This document shows, piece by piece, positions 48,443-59,885 of a DNA stretch of 64,000 nt. Under the pieces are notes generated by a model. That model did not search any database. It was not told where the DNA came from and saw nothing but the letters and a program-made list of their open reading frames with translations. The DNA is taken from NCBI GenBank assembly GCA_025667525.1, contig CM046877.1, forward strand, positions 260,311,706 to 260,375,705, written 5' to 3'. The position numbers and the translations under genes were made by a program. How positions within the stretch are numbered: the first letter of the stretch is position 1; each line of letters starts with the position of its first letter. This stretch comes from Glebionis coronaria. Taxonomy: Eukaryota > Streptophyta > Magnoliopsida > Asterales > Asteraceae.

Positions 48443-48959
48443 TCTTGATCCCAAACTTAGATCGATTTAGCTTTACGTATACGAGATTAGATCAAGTAAT
48501 ACACTTAGATAAACCTTTGTATATGCTTATGATAATCTAAGTGTTATGCGGAATTAACCCTTAAACAAGAACACACAATGATATAAACAAACTTTCACTT
48601 TGATTAATGATATAAAACTTGCTTACAATGAAAGTAGTTTACGAAGGAAAACTCTATGAAACATTAACCTAAAGGTCTTCTTTTATAGACATAAGAAGCC
48701 TTGTACAATAATCTACGTATCAGCTATTCTAGGTAAAGATAAATATAGAAAATACCTTGTTGTTCCTATCTTTACTAGAAGTAATCTAGAATACAATAAA
48801 CGCGTAGAGTATATCTTCCCATCAGTGCTTGTCTTCAATGTAACAACGCTTGACTTTGTCTTGTCAACGCTTGAGCTGTCAGCGCTTTTTTTGCTCCTAT
48901 AAATGCTTGTTTTACTCTTGTCAGCGCTCAAGTGATCTGGCCTTAATTTATTCCCAACA
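48443..48959 (-). repeat. 3' LTR of element B
   Basis: 517 bp; TGTTGGGAATAAA start on the minus strand. The outer end reads TCTTGATCCC where the 5' LTR has TGTTGATCCC. The first 150 bp (sense) hold six 15/21-bp motif units around AGCGCTGACAAG. Confidence 0.95.
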
Positions 48960-48972
48960 ATCCTCCCCTAAA
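48960..48972 (-). other. Polypurine tract of element B
   Basis: Minus strand GTTTAGGGGAGGAT directly before the 3' LTR, a typical copia tract. Confidence 0.85.
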
Positions 48973-49011
48973 CTTGATATCCACTCTTATAATCAAGTTT
49001 CTGAATAAGCA

Positions 49012-52000
49012 TTAAGGACTAGGAGGAATCTTACAAACCTTCTCATATTGGTAATAAATAAATCTGATCAAGTATTTTGCCACGCCACTTGAATAATCAA
49101 TTTCCAGCTGAGTGTTCTTCATCTTTTCCAAGATATCCTTGGATATGAAATACTGACCATCCACAAGTAGATACTCAGAAACTTTTTAGAACTCAAATGG
49201 TAAACACCAGCAGTTGAATATAATCTCCATTGAAGACCACTGAGGTCATCTTCAAGATCCTTCCAAATAGTAGGATCCTCATCTTTTGGTCCACACATTC
49301 TCTTGAATGTGGACCATAATTTTATTCCCTTAGCTGAAGTTGGTGCTTCAGCCTCATACTTGGTCTCTAGCAACCTCCATAGGTCTACCAAGTCTTCTCT
49401 ATCACAACATGCAAACAAAGATATGAGAGTGGTGAGAGTGTGTACCTCTTTTCCATATGTGCCAGTCTTCCAGAATCTACATTCATCTTCTTCATAGCAC
49501 ACAATTGGATTCCTGGAATCTAGAGGTAACACTTGTACCATGTCTGAAGCTTCTATTGGTGAGAGCTTGAGGCTCTTTCTTATGACAGCTTCACTTGGAT
49601 ACAATGGATCCATATCTTTGGGAAACTCAAGAGAAACTCCCTTTTTCACTGGTCTGGGAACAAACATTGATTTCTTGAGTTCCATTTCTACTGCTAGTTC
49701 TTCTTTCCTTTCATCAGAAAGGAGTCTTAGAGTGTTTGCCTCCTGCACTCTAACCCAGATGGGATAAGCTTTGCATTACAACTCATCAAATGTCAATGCC
49801 CTCAATTTCTGATATGTCCATCCTACTCCATGACATCTGAGCAACATGCAGTATAGTTCCCTTCTATCCCTTTTCAACTCTGAGAGAATATTGCTTGCCT
49901 TGTGTTTCAAAATTACCTGGCAATCCTTTTGAACTCTTAGGAGAATCTCCAAACCCCATATTTGATCTGAAATGGTCAAGTGTGGATTCTCCATACATCT
50001 TTCTTCCCAAGCATTATACATTTGAACCACCTCTGGCATATCAAAGTCAACCTGCAATTTCAACTCTCTCAATTTCTCCTTGGCCAACTCATCTCCATAC
50101 TCAAGTCTTTCTGGTTCTATAATCAAAACACTTGAGTCTGAGCTAGCTCCATCACTTCCTTCTTCGGAAGTAACAACAAATGGTGACTCTTTCACCTCCT
50201 TTCTATCTTGTTCCATGATTTGTGCAGCCAACCTTCTATCAAATTCAACGTGAGCTGCATCCTTTGGAACAACCTCTTCTACCATAATACCCTTACCCTT
50301 ATCTAATGAAGCAATTGTTGGTAAGGTAGATGGTGATACCTGTGAAGAAACCTCCTTGATGATTGATGATGACTGGGATACATCACCCTCATGTGCAGGT
50401 CTGTCAACGCCCAATTTTGCTGTGTCAGCGCCCAAAATACTCATGTCAGCGTTCAACTTCTCCTTGTCAACGCCCAAAGTTCCTGCCTCAGCGCCTTTTG
50501 CAATTTCCTCTAACATGGCTGTAAATGATAAATTCAAGTTGGTAGGAGAGACTAAGGACATATCAAAACCTGTCTGTTTCTTCAAACTTGTAAGGGCCTC
50601 AGAAACATCCAAAGATTGACCATCATGGCTGCCCTTATCACTTACATTTATTGGATCTTCCTCCCCTTTGGAAGATTCCTCCATACCTCTCCTTGCACTT
50701 GCAGTCTCCAAAACAACAATCCTCTCCCTCAATTTCTTGAGTTCAAGGCCTTGTGAGCTGACAACTTGTACTAAGTCTGCATTTTACTTTTGCAAGCTCA
50801 TGCAGACTTCCGTCAATTCAATTAGGGTCATTGGTTCCAGTCTGCCCTCTTCTAAAATGGGGATTTGACCTCCCAAGTCAGATTCATTGGGCATGGATGA
50901 GGACTTAATGATGGTGGGACTGCCTTGGAAAGCATCTAAGCCAGAACCAATAGTCCCAGCCTCATCCATGTCACCAACCACACTTGTGGTGGTGGTTCTC
51001 TCTACTACATGGCTAGGACCACCATAGGAGAACACTCCAGTAGTCCTCTGGCGTTTCATCAACCTATATTTAGGGGGTGTGGAAGATGATGTGGATTGGG
51101 AGGATGTGGGTTGGTTAAAGGGTGTTTGGGTTTGTGAAGGTTGTGTGTCAACGTTGGAAATAGGCACATCAACGCCAACATTTAATGTGTCAGCGTTGAA
51201 GGGTTCTTGGTCAATTTGCATATGTTCAGGGGAAGGTAATGGGTCAGGTATTGGGTCAATTTGTGGTTGGGGGTCTGGTTGGGGTTGAGCTGCTGCAATG
51301 ACAGCAAGCATAGCTTGGGTTAAGGGTAGGTCACGATGAGGTGGTGAGTTCATCTTCATAAAAATAGCTTTCTTTTGCACAGGGATCTCATAAAAATCAT
51401 TATGATCCCTTGTGCAGTATCCATGAACATCAAAAACCATTTGTAAAAAGCGGGGATAAGCTAAAGTCATTTTGTTCCCCTTATTTTTACACATGCCCTC
51501 AAAAATCATTTTTGAATAATTAAATTTTTGCCCAGTTGCCATACACACAATAGCACTTGCAATAGATCTATTGATCTCATTGTGTGCAGTGCATTTGGGA
51601 CTCAAACATTGAAGGAGGACATGTATAAGGTACTTCCAGGCTAGGGGAAACTCCTGTTTATGGTACTTGTTTAAAGTTCCTTCATCAGGAAAAGGATAAC
51701 CCAAAGCCCTTAGCCCTTGTTCTATTTCACTAATGGGAAGGGTGGCTATACCATCAGCATCATCAAGATGCAAGGCTTGGCGTACCAAATCCTCAGTAAC
51801 CACCCAAGGTCTCCCATGAACAATAGAAGTCAATGTAGTCACTCTATTAACTGTTGAGGAGCTAACAGTGTTCCAAAACTGTTTAATATGTGTGACTGGA
51901 ATGAGTGGTGCATGAGAAAGAGCATACCTAATAGGAGATGCGTTCAAATACGCCACCATTTGTGTGTATTGGGGAAACAGAGCATCATTAGCTTCAAGAT

Positions 52001-52067
52001 ACGCGATCATGTTGTGTTGGCTTCTGAACCCCAATTCCAATTCTGATGGTTTAAACTTTGGTGCCAT
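49012..52067 (-). pseudogene. Extra 3' ORF of element B, about 1000 codons, unknown function
   Basis: ATG at 52065-52067 opens a single frame to 49119 broken only by TAA at 50784 and TAA at 49776. A one-base shift in an A-run near 49183 leads to KVSEYLLVDGQYFISK and a final TAA at 49012, 50 bp before the polypurine tract. Residues 1-240 look globular (HIKQFWNTVSSS, HGRPWVVTEDLVRQALHLDD, FPLAWKYLIHVLLQCLS, YPRFLQMVF). Then comes a Pro/Gln/Asp linker, a Ser/Thr-rich part, 7-residue GVDKEKL/NADMSIL/GADTAKL repeats and a helical C-terminus. I recall similar N-terminal text in copia-linked proteins of Asteraceae, sometimes labelled synaptobrevin/longin-like; I see no proof of that function. Confidence 0.75.
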
Positions 52068-53334
52068 TGTTGAAAGCTGTTAAAAGTGATTGATGAAGAT
52101 GAAGTTGATAAGAGAAAATTGTGTTAGACAAGAATTATAGGTATCCTGTTTAAAAATAGGAGCCAAATTTATAGGAGAAGAAAATGCATGTGATTGGCCC
52201 AAAAAGAGGCAAGTATTCTCAAAATACAATCATGAAAATATTGAAAAAGAAGAATTTTATCTCATGCATTAAATGAAGGTTATCAGCTCCCAAAATTACG
52301 GCCTAAAAATATGTCAAAAAGTAACAACTGGGTAGGACCCATTGAGTGTCAACGGTCAAAAATAACCTATCAACGCCCAACGGATATAATCTTGTCAACG
52401 TTTGCCTATAGCCATGTCAGCGTCTAAATTGGTCACAACAACGCTTGAAAATATACTTGTCAGCATCCAAAAATAAAAATGTTTAAAAATGAAAAATAAC
52501 CTTAACAAAGTAATTTATCCTAGAGAAGATAACCAAAAAGCTGATAATTATTATAGGGCGGCAAGCACTGTCCAGTTATGCACACTTGCTTAAACAAGAT
52601 AGACATAACAGTCCTCTAGTGTCCCTTGCTAACCAAAACTCTTAACAACCAAGTTACCTTATAAAATTCCTTGTTACTCCCAGGTAAATGACATAACAAA
52701 ATTATTCCCAAGACTCCCAACAGACCATAACCAATTCTAGGCCTAAAATGTCTTGGCAGCATGCATAGTATATCAACTTTGCATGCTACAGTGCCTCATG
52801 ATTTAGTAAAACTAACTCATACTCAGCTGTGGACACAATCTAGAATTGTGATAAGAGTATCATATGGATACCCAAACATCCTAAAGGTTCCTAAAACCTC
52901 CCTTAAACTATGATACATAAGTTGTCAAAAATATGTATGAACATAAAAATTTATGTCAAGATAGGAATTGAAAATTCCAACCATCATCCATAAACAAAAA
53001 CATGTCCAAATTGATGCATTCCTAGTAGCTTCAAAGATCCATAAGCAACTCTGTATCCAATGGTATACTGCTAACACCATATGCACATTTAGATTGAAAA
53101 ACCACAAAACTAACATTGTTGCTGACAACGCCTCGATAACACATGACAACGTTGAGGGAAGCTTTGTCAGTGTTAGACAATTATATTGCTGACAACGTTA
53201 CAAAAACACTTATCAGCGTTCAAGCAACCCTTGTCAGTGTTAGAAAAATATGGTGGAAAATAGAAATCATCAATAAGACCAATAACAATGCATCATCCTA
53301 TACATACTTTTACAAAAAGACTCCAAAACACATA
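52068..53334 (-). other. Noncoding region of element B between RNase H and extra ORF
   Basis: Alignable with 43131-44336 of A. Two dense clusters of GCTGACAA/GTTGACAA-type motifs lie at about 52345-52470 and 53118-53240 (six units each). No ORF is supported. Confidence 0.7.
52163..52173 (-). promoter_or_regulatory. TATA-like site before the extra ORF of B
   Basis: Minus strand CTATAAATTTGGCTC. It is 96-106 bp upstream of the ATG at 52067. A has CTATATATTTGGCTC at the same spacing although much of the surrounding sequence differs. A subgenomic promoter is inference. Confidence 0.5.
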
Positions 53335-53849
53335 TTATGTGAGATTGATCATTCCAATACTTGTTACCAAGTATTGAAACCTCCCATCATCAAAAGGTTT
53401 AGTTAGTAAATCTGACACATTTGCCTCAGTGTCAACCCTATCTGGTTGTATTAAACCTTTTTCAAAACAATCTCTTATAAAATGGTGTCTAATTTCTATG
53501 TGTTTAGTTTTAGAATGATGGACAGGATTCTTAATGATGCATAAAGTGCTGTTATTGTCAACAAATATCTTGGTATGCATGAAATTATACCCATAGTCCA
53601 ACAGCAGGTTCTGAATCCACAAAACTTGTCCATAACAAGCAGCTGCAGCCACATACTCAGCTTTAGTTGTAGAATTAGCCACCACTGTTTACTTCTTGCA
53701 TTGCCAAGATATCAACCTGCTCCCAAGAAACTGACATCCACCAGATGTGGATTTCCTATCAAATTTATCACCTCCATAGTCACTATCTAAATAGGCAATC
53801 AGCTCCAATGGTGAATCCTTTGGGTACCACAAACCAAGACTAGGATAGC
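53335..53849 (-). pseudogene. Element B RNase H (one internal stop)
   Basis: AYLDSDYGGDKFDRKSTSGG, WQCKK, TAA (53689-53691), TVVANSTTKAEYVAAAACYGQ, then KTKHIEIRHHFIRDCFEKG and a C-terminal TSIGMINL. Copia RNase H blocks are complete apart from the stop, which is shared with element A. Confidence 0.92.
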
Positions 53850-54900
53850 ATCTTAGGTACCTAAAGATTCTCTTCACAACATAAAGGTGACATTCTTTGG
53901 GAGTGACTTGATGGCGTGCACAAGCACACATAGCAAACATGATGTCAGGTCTGGAGGCTGTAAGATACATCAAGGATCCAATCATGGATCTATAGTGCCT
54001 GACATCAACATCTTTCCCATCTCCAATCTTTCCCCAAGAGTGTTCTCTATCCATAGGAGTAGTATCCCTCTTTTCATGTGGATAAAAGCCAAACTTCTTC
54101 AAGATCTCAGCCACATATTTATCCTGGGAGATGAAGATACCATCTTCTTTCTGCTGAACTTGTAAACCAAGAAAGAAGTTCATCTCCCCCATAACACTCA
54201 TCTTGAATTTGTCTGTCATAAGCTTGGAGAAATCCTCACTCATCTTTGGATCAGTAGACCCAAAAATGATATCATCAACATAGACCTAGACAAGCAACAC
54301 ATCCTTGCCTTTCTTCTTTGTAAATAGTGTCTGATCTATGGTACCCCTCTTGAATCCATTGTCCACCAAATAGGTAGACAAAGTACCATACCATGCTCTA
54401 TGGGCTTGATGAAGTCCATACATAGCCTTTTTGACTCTATACACCTTGTCTGGATTCTCTGGATCCTCAAAACCAGGAGGTTGCATCACATAAACCTCCT
54501 CAACAATAGTTCCATAGAGGAAGGCACTCTTGACATCCATTTGATAGACAGTGAAGCCCATACAGGATGCATAGGTTAAAAAGATCCTTATAGCTTCAAT
54601 CCTTGCAACTGGTGCAAAGACTTTGTCATAGTCTATCCCCTCCTCTTGTGTATAACCTTGAGCCACTAACCTTGCCTTGTTTCTGACCATAATTCCTCTT
54701 TCATCTCTCTTGTTTCTTAGAACCCATCTCGTCCCTATAGGTCTGACATATCTGGGACAATCAACCAGCTCCCAAACATCCTGAATTGCAAATTGGTGAA
54801 GCTCATCCTGCATTGCTTCCACCCAACTTGGTTCTTTGAGAGCATCAAATATCTTCTTGGGTTCCTGTTGTGACAGAAAACAAGCAAACAAACATGCTTG
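53850..54900 (-). pseudogene. Element B reverse transcriptase (one internal stop)
   Basis: Blocks in order: [87 protein letters not shown], then LV-stop-VYVDDIIFGS, with the active site YVDD intact (about 54265), and KLMTDKFKMSVMGEMNFFLGL. A TAG at 54286-54288 stands where the family has Gln just before VYVDD. Confidence 0.93.
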
Positions 54901-55499
54901 CACAAGAGGGGTATCAACCTTCTTGTGTATATTGGCAATAAACCTACCAAGACCTTGATGAGATCTTCTTATCTGAACTGGAGTCATAATATCACCAATG
55001 ATTTGAGAAGTGGGGTGATTCTTCATAGTGGAAGTGAGAACTCCTCCTTCAAAAAGTCTGGTGTCCTCAACCTCATTCTTCATGTTGCCAATATCTTCTT
55101 CATCAGACTCTCTTTCATCAACATGAGGATGAACCACTTCATATATATTGGAAGGTTCGCCTTGTTCAAAAATGGAAGAGAAAAGATGTGCAGAAGTGTT
55201 GTCAACGCCTGAACCTTGTTTGTCAGCGCTTGGGCTAACAACGCTTGAACTGTTGTTGTAAACGTCTAAACCATCAACGTCTAAATTGGTCTTGTCAGTG
55301 CTGGATTTGCCTTTGTCAGCGCCTGAAGGACCATGCATGTTTGTATCTGGTGGTACTTGGAGACCACCATTATCTTTACCACCAGCAGCAGCGGCAAAAG
55401 CATATGTCCAAATGAGAATTGTAACATATTCTTGTATAGGAGATTGGTTTTCTGCTTGTGATCCAACCTTTTCATGAACTTGTGTACCTGAAACATCAA
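54901..55499 (-). pseudogene. Element B integrase-RT linker with 5- to 7-residue repeats
   Basis: Open in the pol frame. Residues at 55318-55195 read [45 protein letters not shown], one repeat per 15 or 21 bases. The rest is acidic ([12 protein letters not shown]) and leads to [10 protein letters not shown] before RT. A has a related set at 41165-41260. Confidence 0.85.
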
Positions 55500-56705
55500 C
55501 AACTTGTTCTTCCACAACATTTGAAGTTACCTTCACAATGTATGGATTAGTGACAAGCATATAATTTAAAGTTCTAGATAAGGGTTCCAAATCAAACAAC
55601 CAATTAGGACCACTTTCAGGATCACTAGGTTTATTCTCTAAAAACATAACATGTACTCTTTCAAGTATATGTTTTTCTTCTTTAAGATAAACCCTATATC
55701 CCTTGCTCTGCACTGAATACCCCATGAAGTAGCCTTCATCACCTTTTGCACTAAATTTCCCTAAGGCATCAGTAGTATCTAAAACTACTACATGACAACC
55801 AAAAGGTCTGAGAAAACCAATATTGGGTTTTCTTCCCCAAAGTAACTCATAAGGTGTTTTGTTCTGAATTTTGTTAACTAATGCTCTATTTTGAACATAA
55901 CAAGCTGTATTAACAGCCTCAGCCCAAAAGGCTATAGGAAAATGAGCATCAACCAACATTGTTCTGGCTTCTTCAATTAGGGTTCTATTTTTCCTCTCAG
56001 CAACCCCATTTTGCTGTGGGGTTCTAACAATACTGAATTTCCTAGTAATTCCTTTCCTGGCACCGAAATCATCTAGCTTCTTATTCCTAAATTCACCACC
56101 ATTATCACTCCTAAGCATTTTGACTTCATTGCCAGACCTCTTCTCAATCTGAGTGATAAAATCAATTAGAATGCCAGCTGTGTCACTCTTCATAGCTAGA
56201 AAGAATGTCCAAGTAAACCTAGAAAAGTCATCTGTGATGACAAAGCAATATGAATTACCATTCAAACTTTCTATATTGGTTGGACCAAAGAGGTCCATGT
56301 GTAGCAAATGAAGAGGTCTAGAACTAGTATGCACCTGTTTGGACTTGAATGAGACCTTGTGCTGCTTGCCTTTAAGACATGCAACACAAGAGTGGTCATT
56401 GTGGAAGGCCTTTTCAGGCAAACCATCAACTAAGCCAAGTCTCACAAGCCTATTTATATTTTTAAAATTTATGTGCCCTAGTCTCCTGTGCCACAAATTA
56501 CTCTCATCTACTAAAGCTTTAGCATAAAAACAAGACATATTATTATTCATTCTAATCCCATTCAGATTCACATTGTATATGTCTTTATGCCTAGGTGTTC
56601 TATACTCAATATATTTCTCATCAGGGATCTTATAATCCTTGCTTAACACCAAACATTCAGTATCAGTAAACAGAACTTTATTTTTTTTATCACAAACTTG
56701 TGATA
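55500..56705 (-). pseudogene. Element B integrase
   Basis: Continuous frame. The zinc domain ([18 protein letters not shown]) precedes the core with the DDE residues in [22 protein letters not shown] and [13 protein letters not shown]. The [20 protein letters not shown] and [12 protein letters not shown]-terminal blocks follow. All catalytic residues are present. It follows the protease after a one-base shift in a T-run near 56709. Confidence 0.93.
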
Positions 56706-56707
56706 CA

Positions 56708-56955
56708 CTAAAAAGGATTGTAATCAAGTTCTTTTACCAAAAATACGTTTTCAAAACGCAAATTCTTGGTGAGAAGGGTTCCTATGCCTGTGATAGTACC
56801 ATATCTGCCTCCAAAGTAAACCTTATTACCATCCTTAATGGGAGTGAAGTTAGTTAAATAATCTTCCTTCCCTGTCATGTGCCTTGAGCATCCACTATCC
56901 CAATATCCATAATCATTGACCTGTTTTTTAATGCCCTGCACATAAAGAAAACAAA
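56708..56955 (-). pseudogene. Element B protease
   Basis: NDYGYWDSGCSRHMTGKEDY and [15 protein letters not shown] are typical of copia protease, catalytic DSG included. The protease is not in the gag frame. An extra T in TTTTT near 56709 puts a stop after YNPF; A reads through at this point without the extra base. Confidence 0.9.
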
Positions 56956-58529
56956 TTAGTTTTCTTTGGGAACCCAAGCCTTAGAAGACTTGGATTCATC
57001 TGGTTGTTCAATAAGAACAGACTTTGTTCTCATAACAACCCCATTCTCATCCTTTTTAGGATGAAATACCCAGTTAACCCCAATAGGTTTTGTAATGACC
57101 TTTGAAATGTAATTAAATCTGTTGCAGGTCATTAAAATCCCATTCTCATTAGGGTTTTGATCTTTCTTGGGTCTCCATGTTAAGCTTGAAGAAGCTTTAG
57201 ACCCCTTACCCTATGGTTGCAAATATTTAGGTCTGGTCACGTTTCTGTCAGCGTTGGAATTGGTCTTGTCAACACTGAAATTACCCTTGTCAGCGTTGAA
57301 CCTAGGGTTTGCTACAGAAACCCATTGCCTATTAGACCAAGTGTTTGTCTTTTGAAATGGTCTTTGTCCATGAGTGTTAGACCCTCTAGTAAAGAATGGA
57401 GAAGGTCTAATGACTTGTGGACTTTGCTGCACACAAGGTTTGGGTATGACAACGTTTGACTTTCTAACAACGTTGACTTTCTTCCTGACAGTACTGAAAT
57501 TGTTCCTGTCAGCGCTGGCTTTGGGAGCGTTGACACACTTATATGCCAAGTGTGAAAAGCTACCACAAGTGTAACAGGCTTTTCTAGACGCAACCCTAGG
57601 TCTAGAAGAGAAGAAGCCTGTTCCATCATTGCTAACTTGGCTCTTAGGAGATCTAGTATTCCTATACATCTCTGCATACTTAATGCTAGGTTTTCTATCA
57701 GTTTTGGAACCAAGGTCAACAGCTTTACCAGTGATCGGGTTAGTAACCTTAATGGGTGTTGACTCATTAGGACTTTCACATAGCAAGCCACCCTTAACAA
57801 ATAATGCAGGGTTAGCTTTCTTCCATTCATTTAGGTCAGTCAACTTTTGTTGATACTCTTCAACTGGGGTGACAACTCTTGGTGGAGGAATGAATTCCTC
57901 CTCTTGGAGTTCTGGCAAACCAGTACAAGATAGGTCCTTTTGTTGGACACCATAGAAGTCACCAGCTGGTGGTGGAACCACAGAGTAGTCTTTCATCCCA
58001 ATCCCAGTCATGTCTTTAGGATCCCTTTGTTTACCCACACAATCTCCTAGGGTTTGAGTGGCTCTATCAAATCTTTGAATTTTAAGGCCAACATTGTCTT
58101 TATTCTTAATGGCCTCATCTAATTTAGCCTGTAACTCACCATTAACCCTCTCCATAATGTTTCTAATGTCCATACTAGCATTTAACTCATGTTTTAAGAT
58201 ATTTATTTTATATTTTAAATCAAATTCCTTTTTCTTGTATTCAGAAACTATTTTCTCAGTTTGAGTGAGAGCTAGTTGGTAATTAGACAGTTTGCACTTT
58301 TCAGTACTCACATCACTTAATAATCTTAGCACTTCTTTGTTAAGTTTCTCAGTATTTAACCTACAACCTTTACTACAAAAAGCATCATTGTATACCTCAT
58401 TATTTGATGAAGAGGAGGAGTGTGCCATGAGAGCATATTCAACATGCTCCTCTTCTTCAACCTCAGCAACCAAAGCTTTATCCTCTTCCACATTCTTCGC
58501 CAGAAAGATCCAATCCCATCCCATACCAT
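56956..58529 (-). pseudogene. Element B gag, C-terminal part
   Basis: After a one-base shift near 58530 the frame reads MGWDWIFLAKNVEEDKALVA, a long coiled coil (about 58400-58080), a Pro-rich segment, a second zinc knuckle CYTCGSFSHLAYKC (CX2CX4HX4C, about 57560) and a basic tail with ADRNN, ADKGN and DRNV repeats. TAG at 57211-57213 interrupts KYLQP. The frame then continues through LTWRPKKDQNPNENG to AWVPKEN and TAA at 56956-56958. This ending is identical in A. Confidence 0.88.
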
Positions 58530-58562
58530 CAATTCTTGAACTGCAACCATGGCTTTAGGATC

Positions 58563-59786
58563 CTAAGCTTTAACAACTTGACTTGAGGGTTTACCAACAT
58601 CAGATCTTCTAGGAGATCTGCATTCCCTCATGAAGTGCCCCATACGATGACAGTTGTAGCATTCAACTTTGGATTTATCAAATCCAGCTATGTCTTTTGC
58701 TTTAAAGGTCATCTTCTTCTTAAACCTTCTGTTCCACCTATTTGCTCTTATACTAGCAAGAGCCATGTTCCACTTAATGTCCATCTCTTCCAAGTGCTCA
58801 TCACTTATCTGCTTAAGGTCCTCATATGTAATCACTGAACCATTGGGCAAAGAAGCAATATAAGCACATACAGTATCCAAATTCAAACAAGCAGGTTTAA
58901 CTCTTGGGGAGTCACTTTTGAATGTGTCAGCATCTGAAAAGGAGACGTTGACATGACTTGTTCCAGCGCTGACACATGATGATCCAGTAACTGGATGCAT
59001 GTAAGAGTCCTTCTGATTGAATTGACCTTCACTATGAGAGAAGAAATCCATGTTACTGTTGGTGGACTTGCTTCCATGCTCTAAAAGAGTTTCATCTTCC
59101 AACAGCCTCAGTTTGTTGTAAATGTCATCAAACGTGGAACTTTTGTAGGTATTATTGGCAAGAATGGATCTTGCCTCAATCTTCCACGCCTCACCAAGAC
59201 TTTTAAGAAAGGTAGCATTAATGTCAACATCACCAAGTTGTGTCCCCATGAAGGACAATTTGCTTGTGATTTCAAGCAACCTGCTTCTCACACTACTCAG
59301 CTTCTCATTGGGGTGTGCTTTGAAAACAGCATAATCATGCATGAGCTGTTTCTTCTTTTCTTCCCTGGTATCTGCATTGCCACCATATGCAACTTCAAGA
59401 GCTGCCCAAAGGTCTTTAGTAGAATCATAACCTCTGTATTTATGCTGGTTCTCTTGTCCCAAAGAGACTTTCAGAATATTTAGGGTTTTCATGTCAACCC
59501 TTTTCTTTGCTATGTCATCAGCAGACACAGCTCTACCATCTTCAGGTTTTTCTTTCTTATCTTCTTCAGAACATCCAGCAACAGCTGATCTTTGAGTAAT
59601 CGCATCAGCAATCTTTTGGGCTTTATCGAATGTGTTTCCATATTCAATGATTTCCCAGAGTGTGTAGTCATAGATCCCTAGATATTGCTCAAAGTTGAAT
59701 TTCCACAATTCAAAGTTGGTTGCATCAAGCATAGGAATCTTGATGTTTGGTAAAGGTGAGGAGGAGGAGGTTATTGTTTCTGACAT
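58563..59786 (-). pseudogene. Element B gag, N-terminal part
   Basis: ATG at 59784-59786 (MSETITSSSSPLPNIKIPML). 407 codons with the copia gag (UBN2-like) blocks NFELWKFNFEQYL, RVDMKTLNILKVSLG, KDLWAALEVAYGG, AFWKIEARS-like text and FDDIYNKLRLLE. It ends with a zinc knuckle CYNCHRMGHFMREC (CX2CX4HX4C) and RSPRRSDVGKPSSQVVKA, then TAG at 58563. A reads through the corresponding codon, so the stop is a lesion and this gag is cut from its C-terminal half. The protein would assemble the particle and bind the RNA genome. Confidence 0.93.
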
Positions 59787-59871
59787 GATGTTGTTGGGGT
59801 TTTTGAGAAAATTAGGGTTTTGGTGATTTTTAGGGTTCTTGTGTTCTTTAAGATTAAAAGTTCCTCAACAA
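59787..59871 (-). promoter_or_regulatory. Leader of element B with telo-box-like motifs
   Basis: AACCCTAA-type words occur twice on the minus strand (AAAACCCTAATTTT at about 59812; GAACCCTAAAAATC at about 59832), between PBS and gag ATG. Confidence 0.5.
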
Positions 59872-59883
59872 TCACTGATACCA
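59872..59883 (-). other. Primer binding site of element B
   Basis: Minus strand TGGTATCAGTGA, ten of twelve bases of the tRNA-iMet complement, two bases inside the LTR. Confidence 0.85.
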
Positions 59884-59885
59884 CT

